This document shows, one piece after another, positions 8,938 through 17,734 of a DNA stretch of 64,000 bases. Position 1 is the first letter of the stretch; the number at the start of each line of letters is the position of its first letter. This DNA comes from Pseudomonadota bacterium. GTDB taxonomy: Bacteria > Pseudomonadota > Alphaproteobacteria > Rhodobacterales > Rhodobacteraceae. Under the pieces are notes generated by a model that did no database searches, was not told the DNA's origin, and worked only from the letters and a program-made list of their open reading frames with translations. The position numbers and the translations under genes were made by a program. The DNA lies in the NCBI GenBank assembly GCA_020161655.1, contig JAIUPC010000006.1:124001-188000 (forward strand), given 5' to 3'.

Positions 8938-10164
8938 ATGAAACGGGATGCCGATGTGATTGTCGTGGGTGGCGGGCTCAATGGCCCGGCGCTGGCCCTG
9001 GCCCTGGCTCAGGCCGGGCTTTCCGTGATCGTCGTCGATGCCCAGCCCGCCCGCGCCCGGGCCGAGGCGGCGTTCGACGGGCGGGCCTATGCGCTCGCCA
9101 TCGCCTCGAAGCGGCTTCTGCAGGCGGTCGGCGTCTGGAACCGCATCCTGGGCGGCATCCAGCCGATCCCTGAGATCAAGGCCAGCGACGGGCGGCCGGG
9201 CGAAGGACCTGCGCCGTTCTTCCTGCATTTCGACGCCGCCGAGATCGAGGAAGGCCCGATGGGCTTCATGGTCGAGGACCGGCACCTTTATGCGGCTTTG
9301 CTGGCGGCGATGGCCGAGACGGAGGGGCTGACGCATCTGGCCGGCGCGACGGTCGTGGCGCAAAGCGTCGATGCGGGTGGGGCTTCGGTCACGCTCTCCG
9401 ACGGGCGGGAACTCAGGGCCGCCCTGATTGCCGGCTGCGACGGGCGCACCTCGGGGACGGCGGAACGCGCCGGGATCGGGCGGACGGGGTGGGACTATGG
9501 CCAGACCGCACTCGTCTGCGCGGTGGAGCATGACCTGCCGCACCACGGGATCGCGCACCAGTTCTTCATGCCCTCGGGGCCTTTGGCGATCCTGCCGCTG
9601 ACCGGCAACCGGTCCTCCATCGTCTGGAGCGAGGCGACCGAGACGGCGGCGGCGATCGCGGGCCTGGACGATGCCGGGTTCCTTGAGGTGCTGCGGCCCC
9701 GCTTCGGTGATTTCCTCGGGGAGATACGGCTCGCCGGGGCGCGCTTCCGCTATCCCTTGAACCTGACGCTCGCGGATCGGTATGCGGCGGAGCGGGTGGC
9801 GCTCGTTGGCGACGCGGCGCATGGGGTGCATCCGATTGCGGGGCAAGGCCTGAACCTCGGCTTCCGCGATGTGGGGGCGCTGAGCGAGGTGCTGGTCGAC
9901 GCCGCCCGGCGCGGCGAGGATATCGGCGCCGGGCTGGTCCTGGAACGCTACCAGGACTGGAGACGCTTCGATTCCACCGCGCTGGCGCTTGGCATGGATA
10001 CGGTCAACCGGCTCTTTTCCAACGATAGCGCCGTGCTTCGGGGAGTCCGGGACATCGGGATGGGTCTGGTCGGCGCGGTGCCAAGCTTGCGGCGGGCGTT
10101 CATCCGGCAGGCAGCAGGGGTGGCGGGGGTGCCGCCGAAGTTGTTGCGGGGAGTGGGGTTGTGA
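8938..10164 (+). CDS. UbiH/COQ6-family FAD-dependent hydroxylase
   Basis: A 408-aa flavoprotein monooxygenase of the UbiH/UbiF/Coq6 group, which hydroxylates the aromatic ring in ubiquinone synthesis. The Rossmann FAD motif is DVIVVGGGLNGPALALALA at the N-terminus. The second FAD motif is GDAAHGVHPIAGQGLN in the C-terminal half, and a central AGCDGRTS motif matches the conserved DG segment. ATG 8938 is chosen because the FAD motif begins a few residues later; in-frame ATGs at 8902 and 8917 are possible. Which ring position it modifies cannot be told. Confidence 0.9.
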   Translation: MKRDADVIVVGGGLNGPALALALAQAGLSVIVVDAQPARARAEAAFDGRAYALAIASKRLLQAVGVWNRILGGIQPIPEIKASDGRPGEGPAPFFLHFDAAEIEEGPMGFMVEDRHLYAALLAAMAETEGLTHLAGATVVAQSVDAGGASVTLSDGRELRAALIAGCDGRTSGTAERAGIGRTGWDYGQTALVCAVEHDLPHHGIAHQFFMPSGPLAILPLTGNRSSIVWSEATETAAAIAGLDDAGFLEVLRPRFGDFLGEIRLAGARFRYPLNLTLADRYAAERVALVGDAAHGVHPIAGQGLNLGFRDVGALSEVLVDAARRGEDIGAGLVLERYQDWRRFDSTALALGMDTVNRLFSNDSAVLRGVRDIGMGLVGAVPSLRRAFIRQAAGVAGVPPKLLRGVGL

Positions 10165-10177
10165 GGGGGGAGACTGG

Positions 10178-10194
10178 AGTTCGACCCTTTTCAT
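10178..10194. repeat. Left flanking repeat of the low-G+C island
   Basis: AGTTCGACCCTTTTCAT here matches AGTTCGACACTTTCAT at 12518-12533 in direct orientation, with one substitution and one T indel. The two bracket the low-G+C gene. They could be target-site or attachment duplications. The length is modest, so chance similarity is not excluded. Confidence 0.4.
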
Positions 10195-10247
10195 ACCCCG
10201 CTCATGGGACAGGGGACTGAGAGGGCGCGAATGTGACGACTAGATGT

Positions 10248-10391
10248 GGTCGCCGAGAAGTACGAAGGCGCATCAACGAAAAATGCGGCCACTGGATTGT
10301 GACGAACCATGGGCGGGCCGAACGTGCTTATCTTGTTATACGAGCGCGCTCATGGCCACCCTCACAACTTGTCAGCAACGGCGGGCTGTGA
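10248..10391 (+). pseudogene. Possible remnant of a Phd/YefM-like antitoxin
   Basis: An open frame ending TGA 10389-10391 reads EVRRRINEKCGHWIVTNHGR followed by AERAYLVI. This resembles the end of the antitoxin DNA-binding fold in Phd/YefM proteins (typical pattern ...VVTRHGRPVAVLV). There is no convincing start and the rest of the family pattern is missing. If real it is a decayed fragment at the left side of the island. The evidence is by eye only. Confidence 0.3.
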
Positions 10392-10427
10392 CTAAATTAC
10401 GCAACAATATCCTGCATGGAAAGTAGA

Positions 10428-12479
10428 ATGATTTCGGAGCCACAACGAAAAGACATTATTAGGGCGTTTCAACCTCATTTCATGATTACCTGGGAGGCGG
10501 AGCGAAAGGTTTTTGGTACAAATATTGACGTGATGCTACTCAAACCGTCCCGATCCATCTCCGAGACGTTCGGTTTTGAGAACGAAATTCCTCTGTTTAT
10601 TTCCACGTATACTTCACTGCAGCCCCGCTCAATGCAGGCGATGGAGCAAATATGCTCCGAACACCCCCTTGCGGGGAGAGTTGACACAACAGTCGCATTC
10701 TTCTTTTCTCTTGACTCGTCCATTGCAGAATGGGTTTCTCGATATCATTCAGAGAATCCCGAAAGTAGAATAGTAGTGCCGTTCACTCACCAAACTATTG
10801 AACGGGCTGCATTTGATACGTGGTCAGTGATAAATGCCGTAAGGGGCGTCCTCTTCATACGCAACCTATTTGACTATAAACTACCCCTCCGCTCGGATAG
10901 ATACTTTTATGGGCGAGAGGACATCGTCGCTAGCATTATCGACAATGCAAGAAAATCTCAGAATAGCGCCCTCTTCGGCTTACGAAAAACAGGAAAAACT
11001 TCCGTCCTTCTCAAAATTCAGCGTGGCCTAAAAAAGGCGGGTGACATCAACTCAATCCTTATTGACTGCAAGAGCCGGCCAATTCGATCAAGTCGATGCG
11101 ATGAATTAGCGCTGCGTATTATTGGGATGATTGATACGGAGTTTGGACTAAAAAACGGCGCGCGCACAGCATCTTACGCTGATGTCCTTGAGGCACTCGA
11201 GGCCGCCGTACAGTCTATTCCCAAAAAAAAGAAGCTGTGTATCATCTTCGATGAAATCGAGTATATTTCCCCGCTTTCGCCAACCGACCCCCATTGGAAC
11301 AGCGACTTCATAGATTTCTGGCAAGCCCTTTGGACCATTCAGTCTCGCTGCGAGAAAGTATCCTACATAGTTTGTGGCGTGAACCCTACGATTTGTGAAG
11401 TTGATCGATTTCCAAGCGCGGTGGTCGCGGACCGAACAGTTCAAAATCCGATTTTTGGCATATTCAATTTAAATTACCTGAAGGGCTTATCATTAGAAAG
11501 CACCACAAACATGTTAAAATTCTTTGGCTCAAGAATGGGAATGTTTTTTTCAAGTGATGCTATCGACTATCTCCATGAGGAATATGGTGGACACCCGCTG
11601 CTGACGAGGCTGGCCTGCAGTTACCATCATGAACAGCTTCTAGGCTTGACCGCAGATAGACCCGCGCATCTGCGCCGCACCGATATGCTAAGTGTATTTG
11701 AGGCCAGGGATGCTGAACTGAGTTCTTACTGCGGTCATGTTATTTCTGAAATTGCTGAGTTATATAAAGAAGAGTACGAGCTTCTAAAGTTGCTGGCGTC
11801 GGGAGAGATCGCGTCCTTTTATGACGCAGCGTTGAAGCATGAGCACATTCGGCACATTCGAGATTACGGGCTAGTCGAGGCAACGCCGTCGAACGTGCCA
11901 AAATTTAAGATACCTGTTGTGAAGCGGTATCTGGAGTACGCGGAAAGACTACCGATACTTTTGGAGGAGGCGAATAGATATAGTTCCGATGAAGGCCGCC
12001 GCTCATGGTTGCAGCGCAGATCGCGGTCCGTTGCCGACGACATCTTGCTGCTGGACTCAGAGTTGCGCGGTTCGGGCACAGGCGCCTTCTACTCATCGGC
12101 GATGAGCTTCAAAGCGCATCAGTTTGTTGATATGTTCTTGGTCCAGAATGAAGGGGATGCCATTTCTTTCTTAGTTCACGCACACAAATACCTAGTTGAA
12201 CCGGCCGACAAGCATCTAAAAGGCGGCGTCGCGCGGAATGAGGATTTTGGATCCAGACATCCGCGTCTGCGCGAAGCATTCATGTACCTTAAGTCCTGCA
12301 GAAACATGCATTGCCACGTTGATATTTCTGGGGACACTGAATCTGGTTACAGGAAGTTTTTGGTGGAACATTTTAAAGGGAAGGAGGTCGGAACGTCCGA
12401 AGGTGACTGGTTCCGGCTGCAACGAATTCTCCTTGACCATATTCATGTCGCTCTTCAAACAGAAATCGCTCGCATCTAA
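10428..12479 (+). CDS. STAND-type NTPase with C-terminal HEPN-like domain; candidate defence protein
   Basis: The protein has 683 aa, starting at ATG 10428 behind a GGAAAG site (in-frame ATG 10416 is the alternative). Residues 1-150 form an unrecognised alpha/beta domain. The NTPase follows: Walker A GLRKTGKTS at 184-192, Walker B LCIIFDEIE at about 270-278, a strand SYIVCGVNP, and GGHPLLTRL near 387-395, like the GGxP of STAND winged-helix regions. About residues 400-510 look winged-helix. The C-terminus is helical with RNMHCH at 625-630, which fits the R-x4-6-H RNase motif of HEPN domains. Its G+C is about 40-45% against 65-75% in flanking lines. STAND-effector fusions are common in phage defence; that role is inferred here. 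Confidence 0.75.
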   Translation: MISEPQRKDIIRAFQPHFMITWEAERKVFGTNIDVMLLKPSRSISETFGFENEIPLFISTYTSLQPRSMQAMEQICSEHPLAGRVDTTVAFFFSLDSSIAEWVSRYHSENPESRIVVPFTHQTIERAAFDTWSVINAVRGVLFIRNLFDYKLPLRSDRYFYGREDIVASIIDNARKSQNSALFGLRKTGKTSVLLKIQRGLKKAGDINSILIDCKSRPIRSSRCDELALRIIGMIDTEFGLKNGARTASYADVLEALEAAVQSIPKKKKLCIIFDEIEYISPLSPTDPHWNSDFIDFWQALWTIQSRCEKVSYIVCGVNPTICEVDRFPSAVVADRTVQNPIFGIFNLNYLKGLSLESTTNMLKFFGSRMGMFFSSDAIDYLHEEYGGHPLLTRLACSYHHEQLLGLTADRPAHLRRTDMLSVFEARDAELSSYCGHVISEIAELYKEEYELLKLLASGEIASFYDAALKHEHIRHIRDYGLVEATPSNVPKFKIPVVKRYLEYAERLPILLEEANRYSSDEGRRSWLQRRSRSVADDILLLDSELRGSGTGAFYSSAMSFKAHQFVDMFLVQNEGDAISFLVHAHKYLVEPADKHLKGGVARNEDFGSRHPRLREAFMYLKSCRNMHCHVDISGDTESGYRKFLVEHFKGKEVGTSEGDWFRLQRILLDHIHVALQTEIARI

Positions 12480-12517
12480 AAGTGCACAAGGGGCTTAGAT
12501 TTCGTTCGAAGGGCGAA

Positions 12518-12533
12518 AGTTCGACACTTTCAT
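12518..12533. repeat. Right flanking repeat of the low-G+C island
   Basis: AGTTCGACACTTTCAT, the partner of 10178-10194. It lies 38 bp after the stop of the STAND-HEPN gene. The stretch from here to about 12670 is still less G+C-rich than the housekeeping genes. Confidence 0.4.
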
Positions 12534-12593
12534 CCAGTAACGGTAGCTGAGATTGGTAGAAACTGCGGCTGTGCAAGACACAGTGTTTTAGAG

Positions 12594-12695
12594 TCAATGT
12601 CGAACAAACTCTTCAATAGCCGCTTTAGTGGCCGCGCCTATCCCAGGAATCTGCCTTTTCGAGTTCCCCCCTTCACTCCACCTTCCTTGCCTCAT
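12594..12695 (-). pseudogene. Small frame ending in a helix-hairpin-helix-like motif
   Basis: A 33-codon frame overlaps the 3' end of the Trm112-like gene and ends in RQIPGIGAATKAAIEEFVRH. The PGIGAATKAAI core is typical of helix-hairpin-helix DNA-binding motifs. It has no obvious ribosome site and is too short to be a full domain, so it is probably the 3' end of a lost gene, perhaps removed when the neighbouring island arrived. A genuine small protein is less likely. Confidence 0.3.
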
Positions 12696-12855
12696 CGACC
12701 AGCATCACCGGAATCCCGCCCCGGATCGGGAACGCCAGCTTGGCGGGCTTGGAGATCAGTTCCTGCGACTCGGCGTCGTAGCTCAGGGGGGCCTGGGTCA
12801 GGGGGCAGACGAGGGCCTCCAGCATGCGGCGGTCGGGTTTGACCTCGTCGCTCAT
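12673..12855 (-). CDS. Trm112/YcaR-like small protein
   Basis: A 60-aa protein of the Trm112 family ([16 protein letters not shown], then [18 protein letters not shown]). Family members act as small partners or activators of methyltransferases. As in several bacterial versions, the zinc cysteines are mostly gone: one Cys remains. The gene starts in a 4-nt overlap (12852-12855) with the LON-domain gene, and the two form an operon seen widely in alphaproteobacteria. Confidence 0.88.
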   Translation of the reverse strand: MSDEVKPDRRMLEALVCPLTQAPLSYDAESQELISKPAKLAFPIRGGIPVMLVDEARKVE

Positions 12856-13502
12856 TGCAGGCGTTCCTCTCCGGGACCGGCGGCGCCGCCGGCGATGGCG
12901 AAATTCATGAGCGTCACGAGGGTTTCGCGGCGGGTCCTGAGCGAGGGGGCCTCAAGCAGCGCCTGTTTGTCCTCGGGCTCGAAGGGGCAGAGCATGGCGA
13001 GGGAGTTGATCATCAGCTCGTCATCGGCGTCGCGCAGGCTGTCCCAGTCGGTCGAAAGCTGCTGTTCGGAGAAATAGCGGCGGAGGAGGTCGAGGAAGGC
13101 GTCGCGGTCGAAGCCGGTGTCGGTCTCAGGCGCGCCGCGGTCGCGTGGGAAGCCGTCCCAGGTGACCTCGCCCATGAGATAGGGGGCGAAGCCGGAGATT
13201 TCGCGGGCGAGGCGGAAGCGGGAGATGCCGGTGAGGGTGATGAGGTAGCGGCCGTCGTCGGTTTCGGAAAATCCGGTGACGCGGCCGGCGCAGCCGATGG
13301 CGGATAGGGCATGGCCGCCGCCGGGGGTGTGACGGGGCTGGATCATGCCGATGAGGCGGAGCGGGCTTTTCAGCGTCTCGTCCAGCATGGCGAGGTAGCG
13401 CGGTTCGAAGATCTGCAGGGGCAGGCGCGCGCGCGGCAGGAGCAGCGCCCCGGGAAGCGGGAAGAGCGGGATCTTGTCGGGCAGTTCGCCGCGGAGTCTC
13501 AT
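12852..13502 (-). CDS. LON peptidase substrate-binding-domain protein
   Basis: A 216-aa protein made of the N-terminal substrate-binding domain of Lon without the ATPase or protease parts. It opens with [32 protein letters not shown] in form, and includes the conserved GCAGRVTGF and [13 protein letters not shown] strands. The role of these free-standing domains is not established; substrate recognition for proteolysis is a common guess. The downstream Trm112-like gene overlaps by 4 nt. Confidence 0.9.
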   Translation of the reverse strand: MRLRGELPDKIPLFPLPGALLLPRARLPLQIFEPRYLAMLDETLKSPLRLIGMIQPRHTPGGGHALSAIGCAGRVTGFSETDDGRYLITLTGISRFRLAREISGFAPYLMGEVTWDGFPRDRGAPETDTGFDRDAFLDLLRRYFSEQQLSTDWDSLRDADDELMINSLAMLCPFEPEDKQALLEAPSLRTRRETLVTLMNFAIAGGAAGPGEERLQ

Positions 13503-13550
13503 GGGGGCGATCCTTCCGTTCTACCTTTACCCCCCGCGCAACAGAGGGCA

Positions 13551-13644
13551 GCGCCGGCCCGCGGGGTGGCGCCATCGCGCCGCCCCGTGGGGGCGGGACG
13601 GCGCGGCCCGGTCGCTTTGGGCGACCGGGCGGTGGCAAATCCTG
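13551..13644. repeat. 94-bp intergenic repeat, copy 2
   Basis: Second copy of the segment at 7414-7507, in the same orientation and four bases different. Again it lies between two minus-strand genes (upstream of the LON-domain gene, downstream of cnoX). Confidence 0.85.
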
Positions 13645-13659
13645 CGCCGGTCAAGTTCG

Positions 13660-14565
13660 TCACGCGAAGATCATCGACGAAAGCTTGCGCCGGCCCTTGA
13701 GGACGATGGGATCGGTCGGCTTCAGCGCCTCGAAGATGGTGAAGAGCTGGGTCTTGGCGGCGCCGCCGTTCCACTCGCGGTCGCGGCGGAAGAGTTCGAG
13801 AAGCGCATCGACCGCCTCTTCGACCTTGCCATTGGCATGGAGCGCCTGGGCGAGGTCGAAGCGGGCCTGATGGTTCGCGGGATCGGCCTCGACCTGGGCC
13901 AGAAGCTCGGCCACCGGGCCGGCGTCGGCAGCCTGGCGGGCAAGGGCAAGCTGGGCCTTCGCGGCCTCCACCTCGGGCGTCGTCGCGATGGCGGCGGGGG
14001 CGGCGGCGAGAAGCCCCTCGGCCTGGTCGAGATTGCCGAGGGCGAGATGCGCGGCGACGAGACCGCCATAGGCGCGGGCGTTCTCGGGCTCCTCGCCGAG
14101 GATGGCGGCGAAGGTCTCGGCGGCATCGACGGCGGCGCCTTCGGCAAGCATGGCGTCGGCGGCATCGAGCGCATCGCCAAGCCCGCCGTCACCGGCAAGG
14201 CCGGAAAGCCGGTCGATGAAGGCCTTGATCTCGGACCCCGACACCGCGCCCTGAAAGCCGTCGACGGGCTTGCCCTGCCAGAAGGCATAGACCGTGGGGA
14301 TCGACTGGATGCGGAGCTGGGCGGCGATGGCCTGGTTTTCATCCACATTGACCTTGGCCATGCGGACCTTGCCCTTGGCGGCCGTCACGGCGGCTTCGAG
14401 CGCGGGGCCAAGCGTCTTGCAGGGGCCGCACCAGGGCGCCCAGAAATCGACGATGACCGGCACCTCGCGGCTGGCCTCGATCACGTCCTTCATGAAATCC
14501 GCCTCGGTCACGTCGCGGATCAGATCGCCGTTGCCGGCGGGTTTGGTCTGGCTGAATTCGAGCAT
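13660..14565 (-). CDS. cnoX: Thioredoxin-like co-chaperone CnoX/YbbN
   Basis: The protein has 301 aa. The N-terminal thioredoxin domain (about 1-115) has an intact active site WCGPC (C46, C49). The rest is helical TPR-like sequence of about 180 residues with a repeating Ala-rich pattern. In known CnoX proteins this architecture holds unfolded or oxidised proteins and passes them to GroEL or DnaK. E. coli CnoX has lost redox activity (SxxC), while alphaproteobacterial forms such as this keep CxxC. The 94-bp repeat lies immediately downstream. Confidence 0.9.
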   Translation of the reverse strand: MLEFSQTKPAGNGDLIRDVTEADFMKDVIEASREVPVIVDFWAPWCGPCKTLGPALEAAVTAAKGKVRMAKVNVDENQAIAAQLRIQSIPTVYAFWQGKPVDGFQGAVSGSEIKAFIDRLSGLAGDGGLGDALDAADAMLAEGAAVDAAETFAAILGEEPENARAYGGLVAAHLALGNLDQAEGLLAAAPAAIATTPEVEAAKAQLALARQAADAGPVAELLAQVEADPANHQARFDLAQALHANGKVEEAVDALLELFRRDREWNGGAAKTQLFTIFEALKPTDPIVLKGRRKLSSMIFA

Positions 14566-14646
14566 GTCTGCCCTCTTGCGGTTCTCTTTGCCCCTATATG
14601 AGCGCTGGCCGCCGAAAGACCAAGACCCCTTGGCGGCGCCGGCGGC

Positions 14647-15384
14647 TCATTCGCTGCAGGGCCAGCCGGCGGGCCTGGTGAGCCCCCCTGGCAGGACGGT
14701 GGCGTCATCGCCGCAGGTTTCGTCGACCTGTTGCTGGGTGAGGCCCTTGACGCCGCCAAGATCGACGCCGGAAAGGTCGGTCCTGTAGAGGAACGCTTCA
14801 GTCCAGTCGGAATCGGCGAGTTTCGCGCCCTTGAAGGCGCTGCGGGCGATGATCGCATTGGCGAGGCTGGTGCCCGAGAGATCGGCGCCCTCGAAGTTAC
14901 CGCGCATGATGTCGGCCTTGGCAAGGACCGCGCCGCTGAGGTCGGCACCGGTGAAATCGGCGCGCGGCAGGCTGGCATTGCTGAGATCGGCGCCTTGCAG
15001 CTTCGCCCCGACGAAGACCGAACGGTAAAGTTCGAGATAGTTGAGCTTTGCCCCGGAGAGGTCGGTGCCGGAAAGGTCGGTGCCATAGCCGTAGGCCTTG
15101 AACATCGAGGCCCCCGCCATGTTGGCACCATTCAGCCAGGCCTGCGCCAGGTTGGCGCGGTCGAACACCGCCTTGCCAAGATTGGCCTCGCGCAGGTCCG
15201 TGCCCGAGAGGTTGGTTTCGGAAAGGTTGGCGCCGGCGAGATCGGCGCCACGGAGCGAGATCAGCTTCTTGGAACAGCCGGCCCAGTCGACGGCGGGTTC
15301 AGGCGCATCATCGCAGCCGGCAAAGGCCGGGGCCGCCAGCGCCATGAAGGAGACCAGAAGCATGCCAACAAGTATCGGTTTCAT
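14647..15384 (-). CDS. Secreted pentapeptide-repeat protein
   Basis: The protein has 245 aa. The start ATG 15384 has a GAGG-rich stretch just upstream. The frame extends to a TTG at 15402, but MKPILVGMLLVSFMALAAPAFA is a clear signal peptide. From about residue 45 to 225 the protein is A(D/N)LxX pentapeptide repeats (LRGADLAGANLSETNLSGTD is typical), predicted to fold as a right-handed quadrilateral beta helix. A cysteine near the mature N-terminus pairs with others around CDD and C-terminal C residues. The function is unknown; an envelope location is inferred from the signal peptide. Confidence 0.85.
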   Translation of the reverse strand: MKPILVGMLLVSFMALAAPAFAGCDDAPEPAVDWAGCSKKLISLRGADLAGANLSETNLSGTDLREANLGKAVFDRANLAQAWLNGANMAGASMFKAYGYGTDLSGTDLSGAKLNYLELYRSVFVGAKLQGADLSNASLPRADFTGADLSGAVLAKADIMRGNFEGADLSGTSLANAIIARSAFKGAKLADSDWTEAFLYRTDLSGVDLGGVKGLTQQQVDETCGDDATVLPGGLTRPAGWPCSE

Positions 15385-15505
15385 CGCCTGCCTCATCCTC
15401 AAACGCTGCGGCCCGTGCCGGGGTACAGGGCTAGGCTAAGGGATCGGCAACCGATGGTCCACCGGGCGCGGGTTCACAACGCCATGATTGATGGCCCTGT
15501 CGGCC

Positions 15506-15835
15506 TCAGTCGTTGAAGGGCGTCACCTGCGCGACGATGACGGAATTTTCCGCCAGCGCCCGGTTCATCAGCGCGCGTTCTTCATCCTCGATCTCATGTC
15601 CCTGCGCGATCCGTTCGTCGAGCGTGCCGTAGCCGGTCACGTCAAGCGGCGCCATGTCGGCCTGCTTCAGGACCGCCACCGCCTCGCGCACCGCTTCCGC
15701 TTCATCGACGCCGGTGGCGTAGATCATCAGCGTCGCACCGGTCGCGGCCTTGGGCAGCCCGTCGCCGGGTTTGCGGCCGACCTCGACAAGAAGGGTGTAG
15801 ACTTGCTGGGGTCGCTTTTCAGAAGTGTCGGTCAT
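15506..15835 (-). CDS. Conserved hypothetical protein
   Basis: A 109-aa protein directly downstream of dapD (15 nt gap), so probably in its operon. I do not recognise a named domain. The pattern is beta-alpha: QVYTLLVEVGRK, then LMIYATGVDEAEAVREAVAVLKQA, and VTGYGTLDERIAQGHEIE. This suggests a small alpha/beta fold without a signal peptide, so cytosolic. Confidence 0.75.
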   Translation of the reverse strand: MTDTSEKRPQQVYTLLVEVGRKPGDGLPKAATGATLMIYATGVDEAEAVREAVAVLKQADMAPLDVTGYGTLDERIAQGHEIEDEERALMNRALAENSVIVAQVTPFND

Positions 15836-15850
15836 GCTGCCTGCCGCCCG

Positions 15851-16675
<825 letters not shown>

Positions 16676-16735
16676 GGTTTCCTCCGGGGCAGGGCAATGG
16701 CGCAGTCGCGCCTATACGGGTGCGGGGGGCCGATT

Positions 16736-17665
16736 TCAATGCGGCGTTTCGCTGAGGGGATCGGGCGCGGGGTTGGCGCCGCAGACGAGAACGGCGACAC
16801 GTTCCCCCGGCGCGGGCCGGTAGGCGCCCGATATGAGCGCGGCCAGTGCCGTAGCCCCCCCCGGTTCGACCCATTGCCTTAGGCCGCGCCAGAGAAGCGC
16901 CTGCGCGGCGATGATATCCTCATCCGCGACAAGGACCGAAGCGACACCGGCGGCGCGGCAGAGGTCATGGCCGATCCGCCCGATGCGGCGGGCGCCGAGC
17001 GAGTTGGCGGCAACGCCGGAGACGGCGACCTCGGTCTCCGGCCCCTCGGCGAGGGCGCGGTTCAGCGTCGGCGCGTTCGCGGGTTCGACCGCGACGATGC
17101 GGCGGCGGGTGCCGAGCCAGGCCGCGGCCCCGCCGATGAGGCCGCCGCCACCGACCGCGATGAGGACGGTGTCGGCGTCCAGCCCCTGATCCTCCCATTC
17201 GGCGAAAAGGGTGCCCTGCCCCGCGACGGTCGCCGGGGCGTCGAAGGCATGGACCTGCATCGCGCCGGTTTCGGCCTCATAGGCGCGGGCGGCGGCGAGG
17301 GCGTTGTCGTAGACACCGGGCACCACGGTGAGGTCGGCCCCGGTGGCGCGGATGAGCGCGATCTTCGCAGGGCCTGCAAGCTCGGGAACGAAGATCCGGG
17401 CGGGGTGGCCGAGGGCGCGGGCGGCATGGCCAAGGGCCGCGCCGTGATTGCCGCCCGAGGCCGCAACGACGCCCGCCGCCGGGACGGACTGCGACAGAAG
17501 GGTGTTGAAAGCGCCGCGCGGCTTGAAGGAGCCGGTATGCTGGAGATGTTCGAGCTTGAAGGCGAGCGGCGGCAGGCTGGGCAGGTCCGCCGTGATCACC
17601 GGGGTCCGGCGGATATGCGGCGCGATCCGCGGGCCTGCTTCGGATATGGCGGAAATCCAGTCCAA
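16736..17665 (-). CDS. Threonine/serine dehydratase-like PLP enzyme (TTG start)
   Basis: A 309-aa fold-type II PLP enzyme. The Schiff-base Lys is in TGSFKPRGAFN, the substrate loop is SGGNHGAALG, and the phosphate-binding glycine loop is VGGGGLIGG. It deaminates threonine or serine, or may be a serine racemase-like enzyme; no C-terminal ACT regulatory domain is present, so it is the short catabolic type. The start is taken as TTG 17665 because AGGGAGG lies 6 nt upstream and the protein then begins DWISAISEAGPRIAP, where homologues start. The frame is open far upstream but that part is not homologous. Confidence 0.88.
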   Translation of the reverse strand: MDWISAISEAGPRIAPHIRRTPVITADLPSLPPLAFKLEHLQHTGSFKPRGAFNTLLSQSVPAAGVVAASGGNHGAALGHAARALGHPARIFVPELAGPAKIALIRATGADLTVVPGVYDNALAAARAYEAETGAMQVHAFDAPATVAGQGTLFAEWEDQGLDADTVLIAVGGGGLIGGAAAWLGTRRRIVAVEPANAPTLNRALAEGPETEVAVSGVAANSLGARRIGRIGHDLCRAAGVASVLVADEDIIAAQALLWRGLRQWVEPGGATALAALISGAYRPAPGERVAVLVCGANPAPDPLSETPH

Positions 17666-17734
17666 GGTGCGCCTCCCTAGCCATCCGGTCCCGCTAGCTA
17701 TAGGTCTAGGGACAAGACGCCACAAGGATGCCCC

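Noticed and set aside
8926..10194. 422-codon minus-strand frame across the ubiH-like gene
   Set aside because: Shadow of the flavoprotein frame; Arg/Pro/Gln-rich without domain features.
10244..10426. 60-codon frame just upstream of the STAND-HEPN gene
   Set aside because: No ribosome site and no recognisable motif; a different frame of the same DNA gives a better antitoxin-like reading.
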